From: JALOOX01 sp964557955
Lineage (GTDB): Bacteria > Desulfobacterota > Syntrophobacteria > Syntrophobacterales > Syntrophobacteraceae
NCBI GenBank assembly: GCA_964557955.1
Contig: CAZLCS010000034.1
Span: forward strand, 1-64,000
Reading direction: 5' to 3'
DNA length: 64,000 nt
Of this stretch, positions 25,612-35,500 are shown one piece after another. Each line of letters begins with the position of its first letter. Within the stretch, counting starts at the first letter, position 1. A model generated the notes under the pieces. It worked only from the letters and a program-made list of their open reading frames with translations. It had not been told where the DNA came from and did not search any database. The translations under genes and the position numbers were made by a program.

Positions 25612-26985
25612 ATGGCTGATGTGAAGCTGGTTTATCGATGTCAGCAGTGCGGATACCTCAGCACGAAATGGCTGGGGCGCTGCCCGGAATGCCAGACGTG
25701 GCACAGCCTCGTCGAGGAGACCCAGAGCAAGTCATCCCGCCGCCATGCAGGATTGAAGGCGGTGGCCTGCAGGCCTCAAACCCTGGCGGAAGTCCCTGCC
25801 GGTGAGGAGCAGCGCTGGATCACGGGAATGAATGAGTGGGACCGGGTCCTGGGAGGCGGCATGATTCCGGGGTCCATGGTGCTCCTGGCGGGCGATCCGG
25901 GAATCGGAAAATCCACGCTCCTTTTGCAGGCGCTGGCTCGTTGGGGACAGGACCGAAGGGTGCTGTACGTCTCGGGCGAAGAAAGCCCCCAGCAGATCCG
26001 ACTGCGGGCCGAACGGCTGCAGCTCGACGGGTCCAGAATCCATGTCATGGCGGAAACCAGTCTCGAGCCCCTTCTCGACACCCTCGAGCATCACCCCGTG
26101 GATATCCTGGCCCTGGACTCCATCCAGACGATCAGCACCCGTGGCCTGGAGGTCGCCCCGGGCTCCATCAGCCAGGTGCGTGAGTGCGCCAACCAGCTCA
26201 TGCGTCTTGCCAAGGAAAGGACCGTGAGCGTGCTCATCGTCGGACATGTGACCAAGGAGGGGTCCATCGCCGGCCCAAGGGCTTTGGAGCACCTGGTGGA
26301 CACCGTCCTCTACCTCGAGGGCGATCGCACCCACGCTTTCCGAATCCTCCGGGCCGTCAAGAACCGCTACGGATCCACCAACGAGATCGGCGTTTTCGAA
26401 ATGAAGGAGACCGGGCTGGATGAGGTTCCCAATCCGTCCCGGCTGCTCCTGGCCGAACGTCCGGTGGGAGTCTCCGGCTCGGTGGTCGTATGTTCCGTCG
26501 AAGGCACCCGACCGCTCCTCGTGGAGCTGCAGGCGCTGGTGAGCGGGTCAGGCTGGGTGCAGCCGAGGCGCACCAGCATGGGGGTGGACGCCAATCGATT
26601 GTCGCTGCTCCTGGCGGTGATGGAAAAGAAGCTGGGGTTCAACTTCTCGCAGCAGGATGTCTTCGTGAACGTGGCCGGAGGGGTGCGACTCGTGGAGCCC
26701 GCTGTGGACCTGGCCATGATGGCGGCCCTTATGAGCAGTTACCTCGACCGGCCCGTTCCACCCGACCTGGTGGTGTGGGGGGAAGTGGGACTGGCCGGAG
26801 AAGTGCGGGGTGTGACGCACGGCGCATTGCGCGTTGGCGAAGCACTCAAGCTCGGATTTGAAGGCCACCTCATCCCCAGGAGCAACGCCGAACGGCTGCC
26901 GTCCGATCTGGGCGCGCGGTGCGCAGGAGTTCGATCGCTGCAGGAGGTTCTGGATTCGATCTTCTCTTCGATAGGCGGGGGGTAG
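25612..26985 (+). CDS. radA: DNA repair protein RadA/Sms
   Basis: RadA (457 aa) is a hexameric helicase-like ATPase that processes recombination intermediates with RecA. All domains are present: an N-terminal C4 zinc finger (CQQCGYLSTKWLGRCPEC), Walker A GDPGIGKSTLLLQ, Walker B LALDSIQTI, the RadA KNRYG motif (VKNRYGSTNEIG), and a C-terminal Lon-protease-like domain (DVFVNVAGGVRLVEPAVDLA). Length is standard. Its recombination role fits with recBCD a few kilobases away, but they are on the opposite strand and unlinked transcriptionally. Confidence 0.95.
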   Translation: MADVKLVYRCQQCGYLSTKWLGRCPECQTWHSLVEETQSKSSRRHAGLKAVACRPQTLAEVPAGEEQRWITGMNEWDRVLGGGMIPGSMVLLAGDPGIGKSTLLLQALARWGQDRRVLYVSGEESPQQIRLRAERLQLDGSRIHVMAETSLEPLLDTLEHHPVDILALDSIQTISTRGLEVAPGSISQVRECANQLMRLAKERTVSVLIVGHVTKEGSIAGPRALEHLVDTVLYLEGDRTHAFRILRAVKNRYGSTNEIGVFEMKETGLDEVPNPSRLLLAERPVGVSGSVVVCSVEGTRPLLVELQALVSGSGWVQPRRTSMGVDANRLSLLLAVMEKKLGFNFSQQDVFVNVAGGVRLVEPAVDLAMMAALMSSYLDRPVPPDLVVWGEVGLAGEVRGVTHGALRVGEALKLGFEGHLIPRSNAERLPSDLGARCAGVRSLQEVLDSIFSSIGGG

Positions 26986-27276
26986 GGTTTCAATCAGCTG
27001 CATTTGGGGTGTGCTACAGGGGCGCCGGCTCGGATGGATGACCTTGATGAGCTCGATTGCATTTTGGCACAATTCCGTTGTTTTCAAGGATTGACGCCGG
27101 ATCGCTCGACCGCTATGTTACGGCTCGGCTTCCGCCCCGCCGTGCACCGTGGTGTGCGAGGTGAAGGATTGTGGGGCGCATGCTGGCCGCCTTTTGTTGC
27201 TGATGCGCTCGATGGCGTGAGCCGCCCATGACGCGGCTGGTCTGGCCACGAGCCTTATGGAAAGGAATATTTCAGA

Positions 27277-28971
27277 ATGGGCACCGACTTCACCCCCCCA
27301 CCCAATTTTATCCGCAGCAGAATCATCGAAGACAATGAATCGGGCCGCTTCGGAGGCCGGGTGATGACCCGGTTTCCACCCGAGCCCAACGGCTACCTGC
27401 ACATCGGGCACGCCAAGTCCATCTGCCTGAACTTCGGCCTGGCCCAGGAATTCGGGGGGGTGTGCAATTTCCGTTTTGACGACACCAATCCGAGCAAAGA
27501 GGAGATGGAATATGTCGATTCCATCCAGGCTGATGTGCGCTGGTTGGGCTTTGACTGGGGGGAGCGTCTCTACTATGCCTCGGACTACTTCGAGCAGCTC
27601 TGCAACTGGGCTGTGGAGCTCATCAAGATGGGCAAAGCCTACGTGGACCATCTGACGGCCGACGAGATCCGGGAATACCGCGGAACGCTGACTCAGCCGG
27701 GGAAAGACAGCCCGTATCGGAACCGGTCGGTGGAGGAGAACCTCGCGTTGTTCGAAAAGATGCGCGCCGGCGAGCTCAAGGACGGCGAATGCGTGCTTCG
27801 TACCAAGATCGACATGGCGTCGCCCAATCTCAACATGCGGGACCCGGTGATGTACCGCATCAAGCATGAAGAGCACCATCGAACCGGGAACAAGTGGTGC
27901 ATCTATCCCATGTATGACTATGCCCACGGCCTCTCGGATTCCATCGAAGGCATCACCCATTCCATCTGCACCATGGAGTATGAAGACCATCGGCCCCTCT
28001 ACGACTGGTATCTCGATGAGCTGGGAGTGTATCACCCGCAGCAGATCGAGTTCGCGCGGTTGAACCTCAGCTACACCGTCATGAGCAAGCGCAAGCTGCT
28101 GCAGCTGGTCCGGGAGAAGCACGTGAGGGGGTGGGACGATCCGAGAATGCCGACTCTTGCGGGCATGCGGCGCCGAGGCTACACACCCGAGGCCATTCGG
28201 AGCTTCTGCGAGCGCATTGGAGTCGGAAAGAAGGAAAGCCTGGTGGACCTGGCCCTTCTCGAGTACTGCCTCCGGGAGGACCTGAACAAGCGGGCCGCCC
28301 GGTTCATGGCCGTGCTCCGGCCGCTCCGGGTCGTCATCGAGAATTATCCCGAGGGGCGGACGGAGGAGATGGATGCCGTCAACAACCCCGAAGACGAGCG
28401 CATGGGCACGAGGAAGGTCCCGTTTTCGCGGGTGCTCTACATCGAGCGCGACGACTTCATGGAAAGCCCGCCTAAAAAGTTCTTCCGGCTCGCTCCGGGC
28501 CGCGAGGTGCGACTCCGCTACGCCTATTTTGTGACGTGCACCGATGTGGTGAAAGACGAGAAGACCGGGGAGGTGGTCGAGCTGCGCTGCACCTACGATC
28601 CCGAGACCCGCGGCGGGGGGGCCCCCGACGGCCGGCAGGTCAAGGCCACGCTCCACTGGGTTTCGGCCGAGCACGCTCTTCCGGCGGAGGTCCGGCTCTA
28701 CGACCGGCTGTTCACGAAGGAGAACCCGGCCGATGCCGAAAAGGGACTCGACTTCAAGTCCTATATCAATCCCCATTCACTCGAGGTCCTGTCCGACTGC
28801 CGGGTGGAGCCAAGCCTGGCGGGGGTCTCTGTGGGCGACCCCCTCCAGTTCGAGCGGCTGGGCTATTTTTGCGTGGATCCTGACAGCACCGAGAGCAATC
28901 TCGTCTTCAACCGCACCGTGACCCTGCGCGACACCTGGGCCAAGATCCAGAAAAACCAGAAAAGCGGGTGA
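27277..28971 (+). CDS. glnS: Glutaminyl-tRNA synthetase
   Basis: Class Ic synthetase (564 aa) that charges tRNA-Gln directly. The HIGH motif is GYLHIGHAKS near residue 40, the KMSKS equivalent is VMSKRK, and the catalytic domain contains RFDDTNPSKEE. The C-terminal half has the two beta-barrel anticodon-binding domains (RVLYIERDDFME, FNRTVTLRDTWAKI). Presence of GlnRS is not universal in bacteria, many of which form Gln-tRNA by amidation. AAAGGAA lies about 10 nt before the start. Confidence 0.96.
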   Translation: MGTDFTPPPNFIRSRIIEDNESGRFGGRVMTRFPPEPNGYLHIGHAKSICLNFGLAQEFGGVCNFRFDDTNPSKEEMEYVDSIQADVRWLGFDWGERLYYASDYFEQLCNWAVELIKMGKAYVDHLTADEIREYRGTLTQPGKDSPYRNRSVEENLALFEKMRAGELKDGECVLRTKIDMASPNLNMRDPVMYRIKHEEHHRTGNKWCIYPMYDYAHGLSDSIEGITHSICTMEYEDHRPLYDWYLDELGVYHPQQIEFARLNLSYTVMSKRKLLQLVREKHVRGWDDPRMPTLAGMRRRGYTPEAIRSFCERIGVGKKESLVDLALLEYCLREDLNKRAARFMAVLRPLRVVIENYPEGRTEEMDAVNNPEDERMGTRKVPFSRVLYIERDDFMESPPKKFFRLAPGREVRLRYAYFVTCTDVVKDEKTGEVVELRCTYDPETRGGGAPDGRQVKATLHWVSAEHALPAEVRLYDRLFTKENPADAEKGLDFKSYINPHSLEVLSDCRVEPSLAGVSVGDPLQFERLGYFCVDPDSTESNLVFNRTVTLRDTWAKIQKNQKSG

Positions 28972-29219
28972 TCCCGGTCGGAAGGTCCATTGATCCCGAT
29001 GAGCAGGAGACTTCCTGCCCGTCGGGGGCGCTCAACCCTCTCGCAGCGTTTCCGCCTTCACCCTCATCTGCCGGGAATGGTGTTGCCTCTATGCATGACG
29101 CTGGAGGGGAACGACCTTTCCTGGAATCATCTCGGCTCTTTCTTGGTTTCCTCTGAGGGGAGCCTCTTTGGCGGCCGGTGTATGTGGGGCTCATGCGCAC
29201 AGAAAGGAAGGAGGGGTTG

Positions 29220-30284
29220 ATGTTCAGGTTATTTCTTGCATTGTTCCTTACCCTTGCCACCTGTTCCAGTGGTTACGGAGATGCCGCCGTCCCGAAGTCG
29301 GACTTGAAGGGCAGCAAAGACAGCCCGATCTTGAAACGCTATGAAGGATCGTTCATCGTGGCCCATGAATTCAAAAGCTTCGATGAGATCTCGCTGCCGC
29401 TGTCTCCCCTTGAAGAGGTGGCAGGAAAGCGTGACAAGCACAACAATCGGGTATTTGAGCCCAAGGTGGAGAAGACCCTCGAGGGAGCCCGCACCCGACT
29501 CGTCTATCTCATCCCCGAGAATCGCTCCCCCCTCGAAGTCCTGCGGAATTATCAGGAGGAGATCAGGGGTAGGGAGGGCCGGATCCTTTACGAATGCAAG
29601 GGGATCGAGTGCGGGGGAGATCCCGGCCGGAGCAGTTCGGGCGGCGGTGGCGAAATGAGCCTGGCGATGTACCTGTTTCCCCAGGAGCGCATCAGCGACC
29701 CGGCTTTCTCCAATGGGCACTGTGCCATGACGGAACGGATCGACGATCAGCGCTACACGGTGGGAGAACTTCCGGCCAAAAACGCTCACGTATCCGTTCT
29801 GACCTACACCCTCAAGGCGGGTCACTACTGCAAGGCCTTTGCGGAGCGCACCGTCGCCGTTTTGGACATTCTCGAGACCGGGGCGCGGGAGCAGAAGATG
29901 GTCACGGTGAAGGCCGAGGAGATGGCAGGCAAGCTCTCGACTGCGGGGAACGTGGCCTTGTATGGAATCACCTTCGACTTCAACAAGGCGGAGGTCAAGC
30001 CCGAGTCGGAGCCGACCCTTCAGGAAATCGCAAAGCTGCTCAAAGCCGATCCCGCCTTGAAGCTTCTGGTCGTGGGCCACACGGACAACGTGGGATCTTT
30101 CGCCTCCAACACGACCCTCTCCCAACGGCGAGCCGAAGCGGTGGTGGCGGCCCTCGTTTCGCGCCACGGTGTGGACAGGAACCGCCTGACACCTTTCGGA
30201 GTCTCCTTCGCCTGCCCCGTGGCCCCCAACACCACCGACGAAGGCCGAGCCAAAAACCGCCGCGTCGAACTGGTCAAAAACTGA
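29220..30284 (+). CDS. Exported OmpA-domain protein with DUF4892-like N-terminal half
   Basis: 354-residue outer-membrane or periplasmic protein. A signal peptide (MFRLFLALFLTLATCSSG) precedes a region beginning SKDSPILKRYEGSFIV, reminiscent of DUF4892 proteins. A Ser/Gly-rich turn lies near 140. The C-terminal OmpA/MotB peptidoglycan-binding domain contains ITFDFNKAEVKPES, VVGHTDNVGS, LSQRRAEAVV and RAKNRRVELV, with the Asp and Arg that bind diaminopimelate. GGAAGGAGGGG precedes ATG 29220. The Cys after the signal (TCSSG) could allow lipidation, but the lipobox is weak. Confidence 0.8.
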   Translation: MFRLFLALFLTLATCSSGYGDAAVPKSDLKGSKDSPILKRYEGSFIVAHEFKSFDEISLPLSPLEEVAGKRDKHNNRVFEPKVEKTLEGARTRLVYLIPENRSPLEVLRNYQEEIRGREGRILYECKGIECGGDPGRSSSGGGGEMSLAMYLFPQERISDPAFSNGHCAMTERIDDQRYTVGELPAKNAHVSVLTYTLKAGHYCKAFAERTVAVLDILETGAREQKMVTVKAEEMAGKLSTAGNVALYGITFDFNKAEVKPESEPTLQEIAKLLKADPALKLLVVGHTDNVGSFASNTTLSQRRAEAVVAALVSRHGVDRNRLTPFGVSFACPVAPNTTDEGRAKNRRVELVKN

Positions 30285-30409
30285 CGCCGACGCTCCATTC
30301 ATTATTCTGCAGTGGGTCCACGAACTGGTATTGGAGGCATCTGCGCCGTTCAGCACTTGATGCCCCTGCTCTGGTCAACCAGGGGTCATCGCCGGGGAAG
30401 GGCGGCGGG

Positions 30410-32269
30410 TCAGGGCGCCCAGATGGCGTCGCGAAGGCCTGAGCTTCGCTGGATGCGGCGGGATATGGCAAGTTGAAGGATTTCGGCGGAGCTCCACAGG
30501 ACCACCCGTTTTCGAGCCCTTGTGATCCCCGTGTAGAGCAGTTCGCGCGTGAGCACGGGGGAGTCGTGATCCGGGAGGATGAAATGCACCGTATCGAACT
30601 CCGAGCCCTGGCTCTTGTGCACGGTGGTGGCATAAGCCGTTTCATAGGCGGGAAGGCGGCTCAGGGGAAACTCTCGAACCGTTCCTCCGGCGTCCAGAAA
30701 AGTCGCCCGCAGCTCCGCTTCTTCCCGCGGGAGGTTTGCGGATTCGGGACGTCCCGCCGGCAGGCAGACGCCAATGTCCCCGTTGTAGAGGCGGAGATTA
30801 TAGTCGTTGGCCGTGATCATGATGGGGCGTCCCGCGTACGATTCACCCCGTCGAACGATTCCCTTCGCATCGAGCATGCGCTCCACCATCCCGTTGAGAC
30901 CCTCGACGCCGTACGGCCCTCTTCTCAAGGCGGCGATGAGCCGGAATGAGGAAAGACGTTCAAAGATCTCGCCGAGGTCTTTGGACCGGAAATAATCTCT
31001 CAGCCCCTCCTGTATAAAGGGACCCATTCGATCGGAGAGGGACGAGGGGGGAGGGACCTCGCGCCACTGGAGGTCGGCATGGCGTGGGTCGTTGAGCACG
31101 GCCATGGCCGCATCCGTCCGGCTGTTGCGGATCGCCTCGCTGAGCCTCCCGATGCCGCTGGACTCGCTGAATCGATAACTTTTTCTCAGTTCGACGATGC
31201 AGTCATGAAGGCCGGGGGGGGGCCCTCCGATGTGGCAGTCTAGTGGTCCCAGCACCTTTCGGAGAAAATCCCCAAAGACAGCCGAGTGGCCGCAGCCCTC
31301 TCCGCGGTCGCAGATGTCGCCGAGGACCGCCCCCGCCTCCACAGAGGCCAGCTGGTCCTTGTCGCCGAGAAGGATGAGCCGGGCATGGGCTGGAAGCGCG
31401 TCTGTGAGCTTGGCCATGAGCGCGAGGTCCACCATGGAAGCTTCGTCCACGATGAGAACGTCCAGGGAGAGGGGGTTGTCCGCACCGTGCACAAAGTAGG
31501 GGGAGCCGGACAGGGTGCCGAGCAGTCGATGGATCGTCGAGGCTTCCCGGGGAATGGCCGCCCGAATGGCATCGGAACAGTTCAGGCCGTCAACGGCGCG
31601 TCCGATGGCCTCTTCGAGCCTGGCCGCTGCCTTGCCGGTTGGGGCGACCAGGGCGATTCGGGGGGGCTTCTCACCGGAGAGCTCCATGAGCAGGGCCAGG
31701 ATTCCGGCCACCGTCGTCGTCTTGCCCGTGCCGGGCCCGCCCGTGATGACGGCCAGGCGCCGAACGGCTGCGGTCAAGGCTGCCACTTTCTGCCAATCGA
31801 CGGCTTCGTCCGGCGCGGTGGGAAAGAGTCGGTCGAGCTTTTCCTTGAGCGCTTCAGGATCAGGGGATGGCAGCATCTCCGAGGCGGCCGTCCGTATGAA
31901 CCGGGCCAGCCTCTGCTCATAGTCGAAGTATCGCGACAGGTAGAGCCTGCCCTTCGAGTCCAGGATCAGCGGTGCGGTTTCGCCGGGCTCCCCGAAGGTG
32001 GGAAGTTTCCGCAGGTCCTCCACCCAGTCGGCCAGGGAGGGGCACGTGACAACGGACCTTGGATCGGCTGCCGGCATCAGGGAGCTCCCCGCCATCTCTC
32101 GAAGATCGAGACAGACATGCCCCCGGCCCGTGCGCTGGCTCACCAGGGCAGCAGCCAGGGCGGCCTCCGGAGAATCGCCTCCGCAGAGCTCTTCGATGAA
32201 TTCGGCGAAATGGATGTCCAGGAGACTGAACATTCCCGCCCTCTGCAAAACTTTAAACGCATCCCTCAC
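30410..32269 (-). CDS. recD: RecBCD alpha subunit (5'-3' helicase)
   Basis: RecD (619 aa) is the fast helicase of exonuclease V. An N-terminal domain (LDIHFAEFIEELCG, GRGHVCLDLREM) is followed by the SF1 helicase core: Walker A ITGGPGTGKTTT near residue 178, Walker B DVLIVDEASMVD, motif III LILLGDKDQLASV, and motifs V-VI TTVHKSQGSEFDTV and LYTGITRARKRVV. The apparent start is GTG; an ATG twelve codons later follows AGAGGGCGGG and is an alternative. It is the last gene of recC-recB-recD, separated from recB by 234 bp holding a tandem repeat. Confidence 0.93.
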   Translation of the reverse strand: MRDAFKVLQRAGMFSLLDIHFAEFIEELCGGDSPEAALAAALVSQRTGRGHVCLDLREMAGSSLMPAADPRSVVTCPSLADWVEDLRKLPTFGEPGETAPLILDSKGRLYLSRYFDYEQRLARFIRTAASEMLPSPDPEALKEKLDRLFPTAPDEAVDWQKVAALTAAVRRLAVITGGPGTGKTTTVAGILALLMELSGEKPPRIALVAPTGKAAARLEEAIGRAVDGLNCSDAIRAAIPREASTIHRLLGTLSGSPYFVHGADNPLSLDVLIVDEASMVDLALMAKLTDALPAHARLILLGDKDQLASVEAGAVLGDICDRGEGCGHSAVFGDFLRKVLGPLDCHIGGPPPGLHDCIVELRKSYRFSESSGIGRLSEAIRNSRTDAAMAVLNDPRHADLQWREVPPPSSLSDRMGPFIQEGLRDYFRSKDLGEIFERLSSFRLIAALRRGPYGVEGLNGMVERMLDAKGIVRRGESYAGRPIMITANDYNLRLYNGDIGVCLPAGRPESANLPREEAELRATFLDAGGTVREFPLSRLPAYETAYATTVHKSQGSEFDTVHFILPDHDSPVLTRELLYTGITRARKRVVLWSSAEILQLAISRRIQRSSGLRDAIWAP

Positions 32270-32450
32270 GGCGTTTCACTCGATTCCGCCGGGTTCATAG
32301 AAAACCTTTTCACCACGAGGACCACGAAGAGCAGGAAGCAGAACCCATTGTGCATGACCTGCCGCTCACGGGCAAGCTTCGCTTGGCCCTTGCCACCCCA
32401 TAATCATAAAACATCGTCCCCCGCCCGCAGTCAAACCCCTGAAAGCCAAA

Positions 32451-32499
32451 CCAGAAACCAGAAACCAGAAACCAGAAACCAGAAACCAGAAACCAGAAA
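32451..32499. repeat. Seven tandem copies of CCAGAAA
   Basis: Seven perfect uninterrupted 7-bp units (TTTCTGG on the transcribed minus strand), with a degenerate half unit at the left end. The array ends 4 bp from the recB stop codon and lies between recB and recD. Copy number in such arrays changes by slippage; here it would alter spacing, not a reading frame. Confidence 0.9.
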
Positions 32500-32503
32500 C
32501 CAT

Positions 32504-35500
32504 CTACCCCCTTCCCCCGAACAGAGCCGAGCCCAGTGCGTCCACGAGCTCGCGGGACGGCCGATGCCGAAAGAGGCCGGCCGTGGGGCTGACCTCCGGG
32601 TCGATGCCGCGGAGGAAGAAGTAGTAGACCTCTCCGAAGTGGCGCTCGTAGTCATAGTCGGGGATCCGCCGGGCGAGGTAGCGGTCCAGGGCCACCGTGT
32701 AGAGCAGGTACTGCAGATGGTACTGGTCTGCAGTCATGGTGCGTCCCAGCGCCTCCGGAGTGTAGTCCTGAACTGAGCTTCCCAGATGGTTGGATTTCCA
32801 GTCCGCCAGGTAGAAGCGCTCGCCATGACGGAAAATGAGGTCGATGAAGCCCTTGACGAATCCTCTGACCGGCTGAAAGCTCAAACGCTCGAAGTCGATG
32901 GCCGGCGGAGCGTCCCCGAAGTCGCCCGGTTCCCGAGATGCGCCCGAATCGCCGAAGTGAACGCGGGAGATGACGTCTCGCAGCAGGGAAGGCGAGAGAC
33001 GGGCGATGGGGAAGGTAAATTCGAGCTCCATGAGTCGTTCGGACATGGGGATGTCTGCCAGCGAAAAGACCTTTCCGGGATGCCCCAGCGGCAGGGCCAG
33101 CGTTTTCCGGATCATGCTCTCCACCGCCTCGCTCCAGGAGGGCTCGAAGCCGTATTCCGAAAGCTTCTCACCCACCAGCAGCCGCAGGGATGACGGGTCG
33201 GGCTCCTGAAAGTCGAGTTTTTCAAAAATCTCGTGAAGGACCACGCCGGCCCTGGTGCCCCTGGGGAATGCAAAGAAACCCGCTCCGGCTTCCGGCGGCT
33301 TCCCGTCCTCATCCACTCCCGTGTGCGGGCTCGGAGAAGCATCCGCCTCATCCCGGTCAGCCGGTTCGCCCTCGACATAGGCTCCCGCCGTGAGGGCCGA
33401 GAAGCTGGTCACCCGCCACGCCCGGTCAATACGCCCTCCAAAGCTTCGGCACTGGAGTGATTCCGTCACGACATCGGCACGCTCATATCGGCTGCCCGGG
33501 GTTTCCGAAAGGAGCCTCAACTGCACGCAACCCCCCGATCGTGCCTCGATGGCCTTCAATTGATCCAGGATGGCCGAATCGTCCAGCGCTTTGAAGGCCG
33601 CCTCGGTTTCCGAAACGATATCATCGGACTGAATGCGACCTTGCGAGTGCAGGAGGTAAGCCAGAGCGGAGGACTCAGCCGTGTTGAAGGCGCCCCAGTA
33701 CAGGTGGCAGCAGGTCCTGGCCCTTGTGAGGGCGACATAGAGCAGTCGCATGTCTTCCGAGAGGATCTCCCGCTCCGCTGCACCGGCGTGGAGCGAAAAC
33801 TTCGGGGAGCCAAAGTCGACGGTCAGGGCCCGGTCCGTTTCCTCATCATGGAACAGGACCGAATCCCCCCTGGAGCGCAGTCGTGAGGACTCCCAGGTGA
33901 AGGGGCAGAAGACCACCGGGTATTCGAGCCCTTTGCTCCTGTGGATGGTGACGATGCGCACGGCCTTTTCGTCGCTTTCCAGGCGGAGCTGCTGCTCTTC
34001 GCCGAGCCTTTGTCCAGGGTCCCTCCGATGCGAAAACCAGCGAAGCAGCTCCGCAGGGGCCAGCCTCCTGTCCACAGCCGCCTGGTGCAGCAGTTCGGCC
34101 AGGTGGAGAAGGTTGGTCAGACGACGCTCCCCGTCGGGAAAGGAGGCCAGCCGCTCCTGCACCCGCTCCCTCAGCATAAAAAGACGCAACATGCGAATGA
34201 ACCCCTGATCGTGCCAGGTGTGCCGGTAGCTGTGGAAGGCGTCGATCCGCTCCTCCCAGCTGCGGTCATCGCCCAGGGTCTGGACCAGAAGGGTGCCGTC
34301 CCCCCCCATGATGTCCGTCAGCAGGGCCCCCCTCAGCAGCTCCTCCCGCTGGCTTTCCACCATGGCCGTGAGAATGCACTCCAGCTCGCCGGCCTCGTGG
34401 GAATCGAAAACATCGTCCGTGCTGTAGAGGACGCTGGGAATGGAAAGGTCCCAGAGGGCGCGTTGCATGAGACGGGCCTGCCGATTGGTGCGGACCAGGA
34501 CGGCGAGATCGCTTTCCTGGAGGGGCTCGGAGCCGAGGCGGGCCTCGCCTCTCGCCGAGGAGCCCAACAGTTCCGAAGCTTGAGACGCCACCGCCCGCAG
34601 CAGCCATTCCGTGGCATCTCCCTTGTTGATAATCCTCGGGGTGTCCGGCAGCCGGCTTCGCTCGAGGAACCAGAGCTGAAGGGGCGGCACCCGCTTCCCC
34701 TCCAGAATGAGCGGGACGGTCTTCTTTCCCTCGGGAGCCCGTGCGGGTTGGAAGCCGATTTCAGGGAAGATGAAAGGCTGGGGATGGGATGAAAAGAGGG
34801 TATTCACAGCCTGGATCAACTCCGGCTCGGACCTCCAGTTGGTGGGCAGGGTGAACCGGTGCTCCGCGCGCCTCGAGGCTTCCATATAGGCGAAGACATC
34901 CGCCCCGCGGAAGGCATAGATGGCCTGCTTGGGGTCCCCGATGAGGAAGAGCGACCTGCCGGCGTCTCCGAACAGGTTCTGGAAAATGGCGTACTGGACG
35001 GCATCCGTGTCCTGGAATTCGTCGATGAGGGCGGCGTGAAACCTCTCCCGGACCCGGGCGGCCAGCGCGTCGCCCCCGGTTCGCTCCAGGCCTTCCTTGA
35101 GATTGAGCAGGAGATCGTCGAAGTGCTGGACGTTTTTCTCGCGCTTGCGGCGCGGGAGCTCCCTGTGCACCGTATCGATGACTTGACGCTTCAGAAGCAC
35201 GAGCCAGCTGCTGCCGGCGGCCTCTACGGCAGCTGCGTGCCTCTCGACCTCCCGGCATCGACGGAAAAGGTCGTGGTCGGCGACAGAGCCGCCTTTCTTG
35301 ACGGAGGCGGCGATCTTGTCGACGGTCAGCAGGTTGAGCTCCCGGGGTATGGGCAGAGGGCACTCGGGATTGCGCGCGGCCAGGTAGAGATCCATGGCCT
35401 GGAGGATGGCCTCAACCTTGGCCTCTCTCGGAGACGGTCCTGCGTCACCCTCCTTGTTCTTCGTGTTTCCATAGCTTCGGGCGTTCAGGGCGGGATCGAG

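Noticed and set aside
27060..27090. TTGGCACAATTCCGTTGT as a sigma54 promoter before glnS
   Set aside because: The GG and G(C/T) elements are two bases too far apart for a -24/-12 promoter.
27118..28776. 552-codon minus-strand open frame
   Set aside because: Antisense to glnS, which has all synthetase motifs.
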